A stretch of 64,000 nucleotides of DNA, from positions 47,501 through 111,500 of the forward strand of contig JAEMWC010001622.1 of NCBI GenBank assembly GCA_016490735.1, given 5' to 3'. The notes beneath the pieces are model-generated. The model did not search any database, had not been told where the DNA came from, and saw only the letters and a program-made list of their open reading frames with translations. Shown here one piece after another: positions 63,799 through 64,000 of this stretch (positions within the stretch are counted from its first letter, which is position 1; the number at the start of each line of letters is the position of its first letter). This stretch comes from Pachyseris speciosa (taxonomy: Eukaryota > Cnidaria > Anthozoa > Scleractinia > Pachyseridae). A program made the position numbers and the translations under genes.

Positions 63799-64000
63799 CC
63801 TGTTCGCACGAAAATTTGAGTTTGGCGTTTGCAAAAAAATGAAAATTTTGTAATCACCAATTTTTTGTTTTCATAATCCTGTTCGCACATGAAGATGTGA
63901 AATTTTTTTTAGTGACAGGTGGCTCTAATGCAAGGCAACCGCAAAAACCACACTGAAGGAGTCCGTCATCAATTTGATGACCCAATGATGGATGGATGTC
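63799..64000 (+). mobile_element. Start of a repeat cut by the window end
   Basis: CCCTGTTCGCACGAAAATTTGAG and a second CCTGTTCGCACATGAAG lie within 100 bases, in the style of a MITE end. The other end is outside the window. Confidence 0.3.

Overview
The window looks like a stretch of a marine cnidarian genome, most likely a hexacoral. It is intron-like, rich in A/T runs and microsatellites, has no prokaryotic gene layout, and carries tRNA-derived tandem SINEs, Penelope, BEL/Pao, CR1/jockey-like LINE and Maverick sequences of the kinds found in corals and anemones. This placement comes from the repeat types and is inference. No complete host gene is visible. Two short phase-0 exons with good splice sites (15829-15888 and 59396-59467, + strand, both reading as coiled coil) suggest that much of the window is one host intron filled with transposons.

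1-20 kb: a patchwork of non-autonomous DNA transposons and SINEs. Highlights are a 2.3 kb foldback element (6062-8392) whose arms carry arrays of the palindrome CTCGCTAGCGAG, a Tc1/mariner-type element (9066-10632) inserted in a MITE whose uninterrupted relative lies at 5022-5220, TTAA-flanked MITEs, tRNA-like SINEs, a PIF/Harbinger fragment and a tandemly duplicated integrase-like fragment.

20.06-46.65 kb: one nested block. A BEL/Pao LTR retrotransposon (minus strand; TG...CA LTRs; 5 bp GCCAC target duplication) was entered by a 19.3 kb Maverick/Polinton (adintovirus-like) element at 22163-41486. A LINE (about 36083-40500) entered the Maverick polymerase gene. A Penelope-like element (45022-46484) entered the BEL 5' LTR. 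The Maverick encodes protein-primed DNA polymerase B, a retroviral-type integrase, a packaging ATPase, an adenain-like protease, a penton-like minor capsid protein, a parvovirus-type phospholipase A2 protein, a membrane-active-peptide protein, a fibre-like protein with three exact 44-residue repeats, a two-transmembrane SLATT-like protein and, at its left end, a tandem family of small Cys/Trp-rich proteins. No double-jelly-roll major capsid gene was found. Most genes carry frameshifts, stops or catalytic substitutions; the protease frame is open. Polymerase and integrase would copy and insert the element, ATPase and protease would package and mature a particle, and the penton, fibre, PLA2 and membrane peptide would serve the shell and entry. 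Here they are a decayed set. The Maverick ends are themselves hairpin palindromes.

46.65-64 kb: a LINE tail, a degraded Cys-rich multicopy gene with a recognisable intron, and a second BEL/Pao element (plus strand, 5'-truncated). Its 3' half lies in a nearly identical tandem duplication (51280-54145 and 54146-58146) that differs by a 1.1 kb indel. Then follow a TTAA-flanked 1 kb element, a MITE and a CR1/jockey-like LINE on the minus strand.
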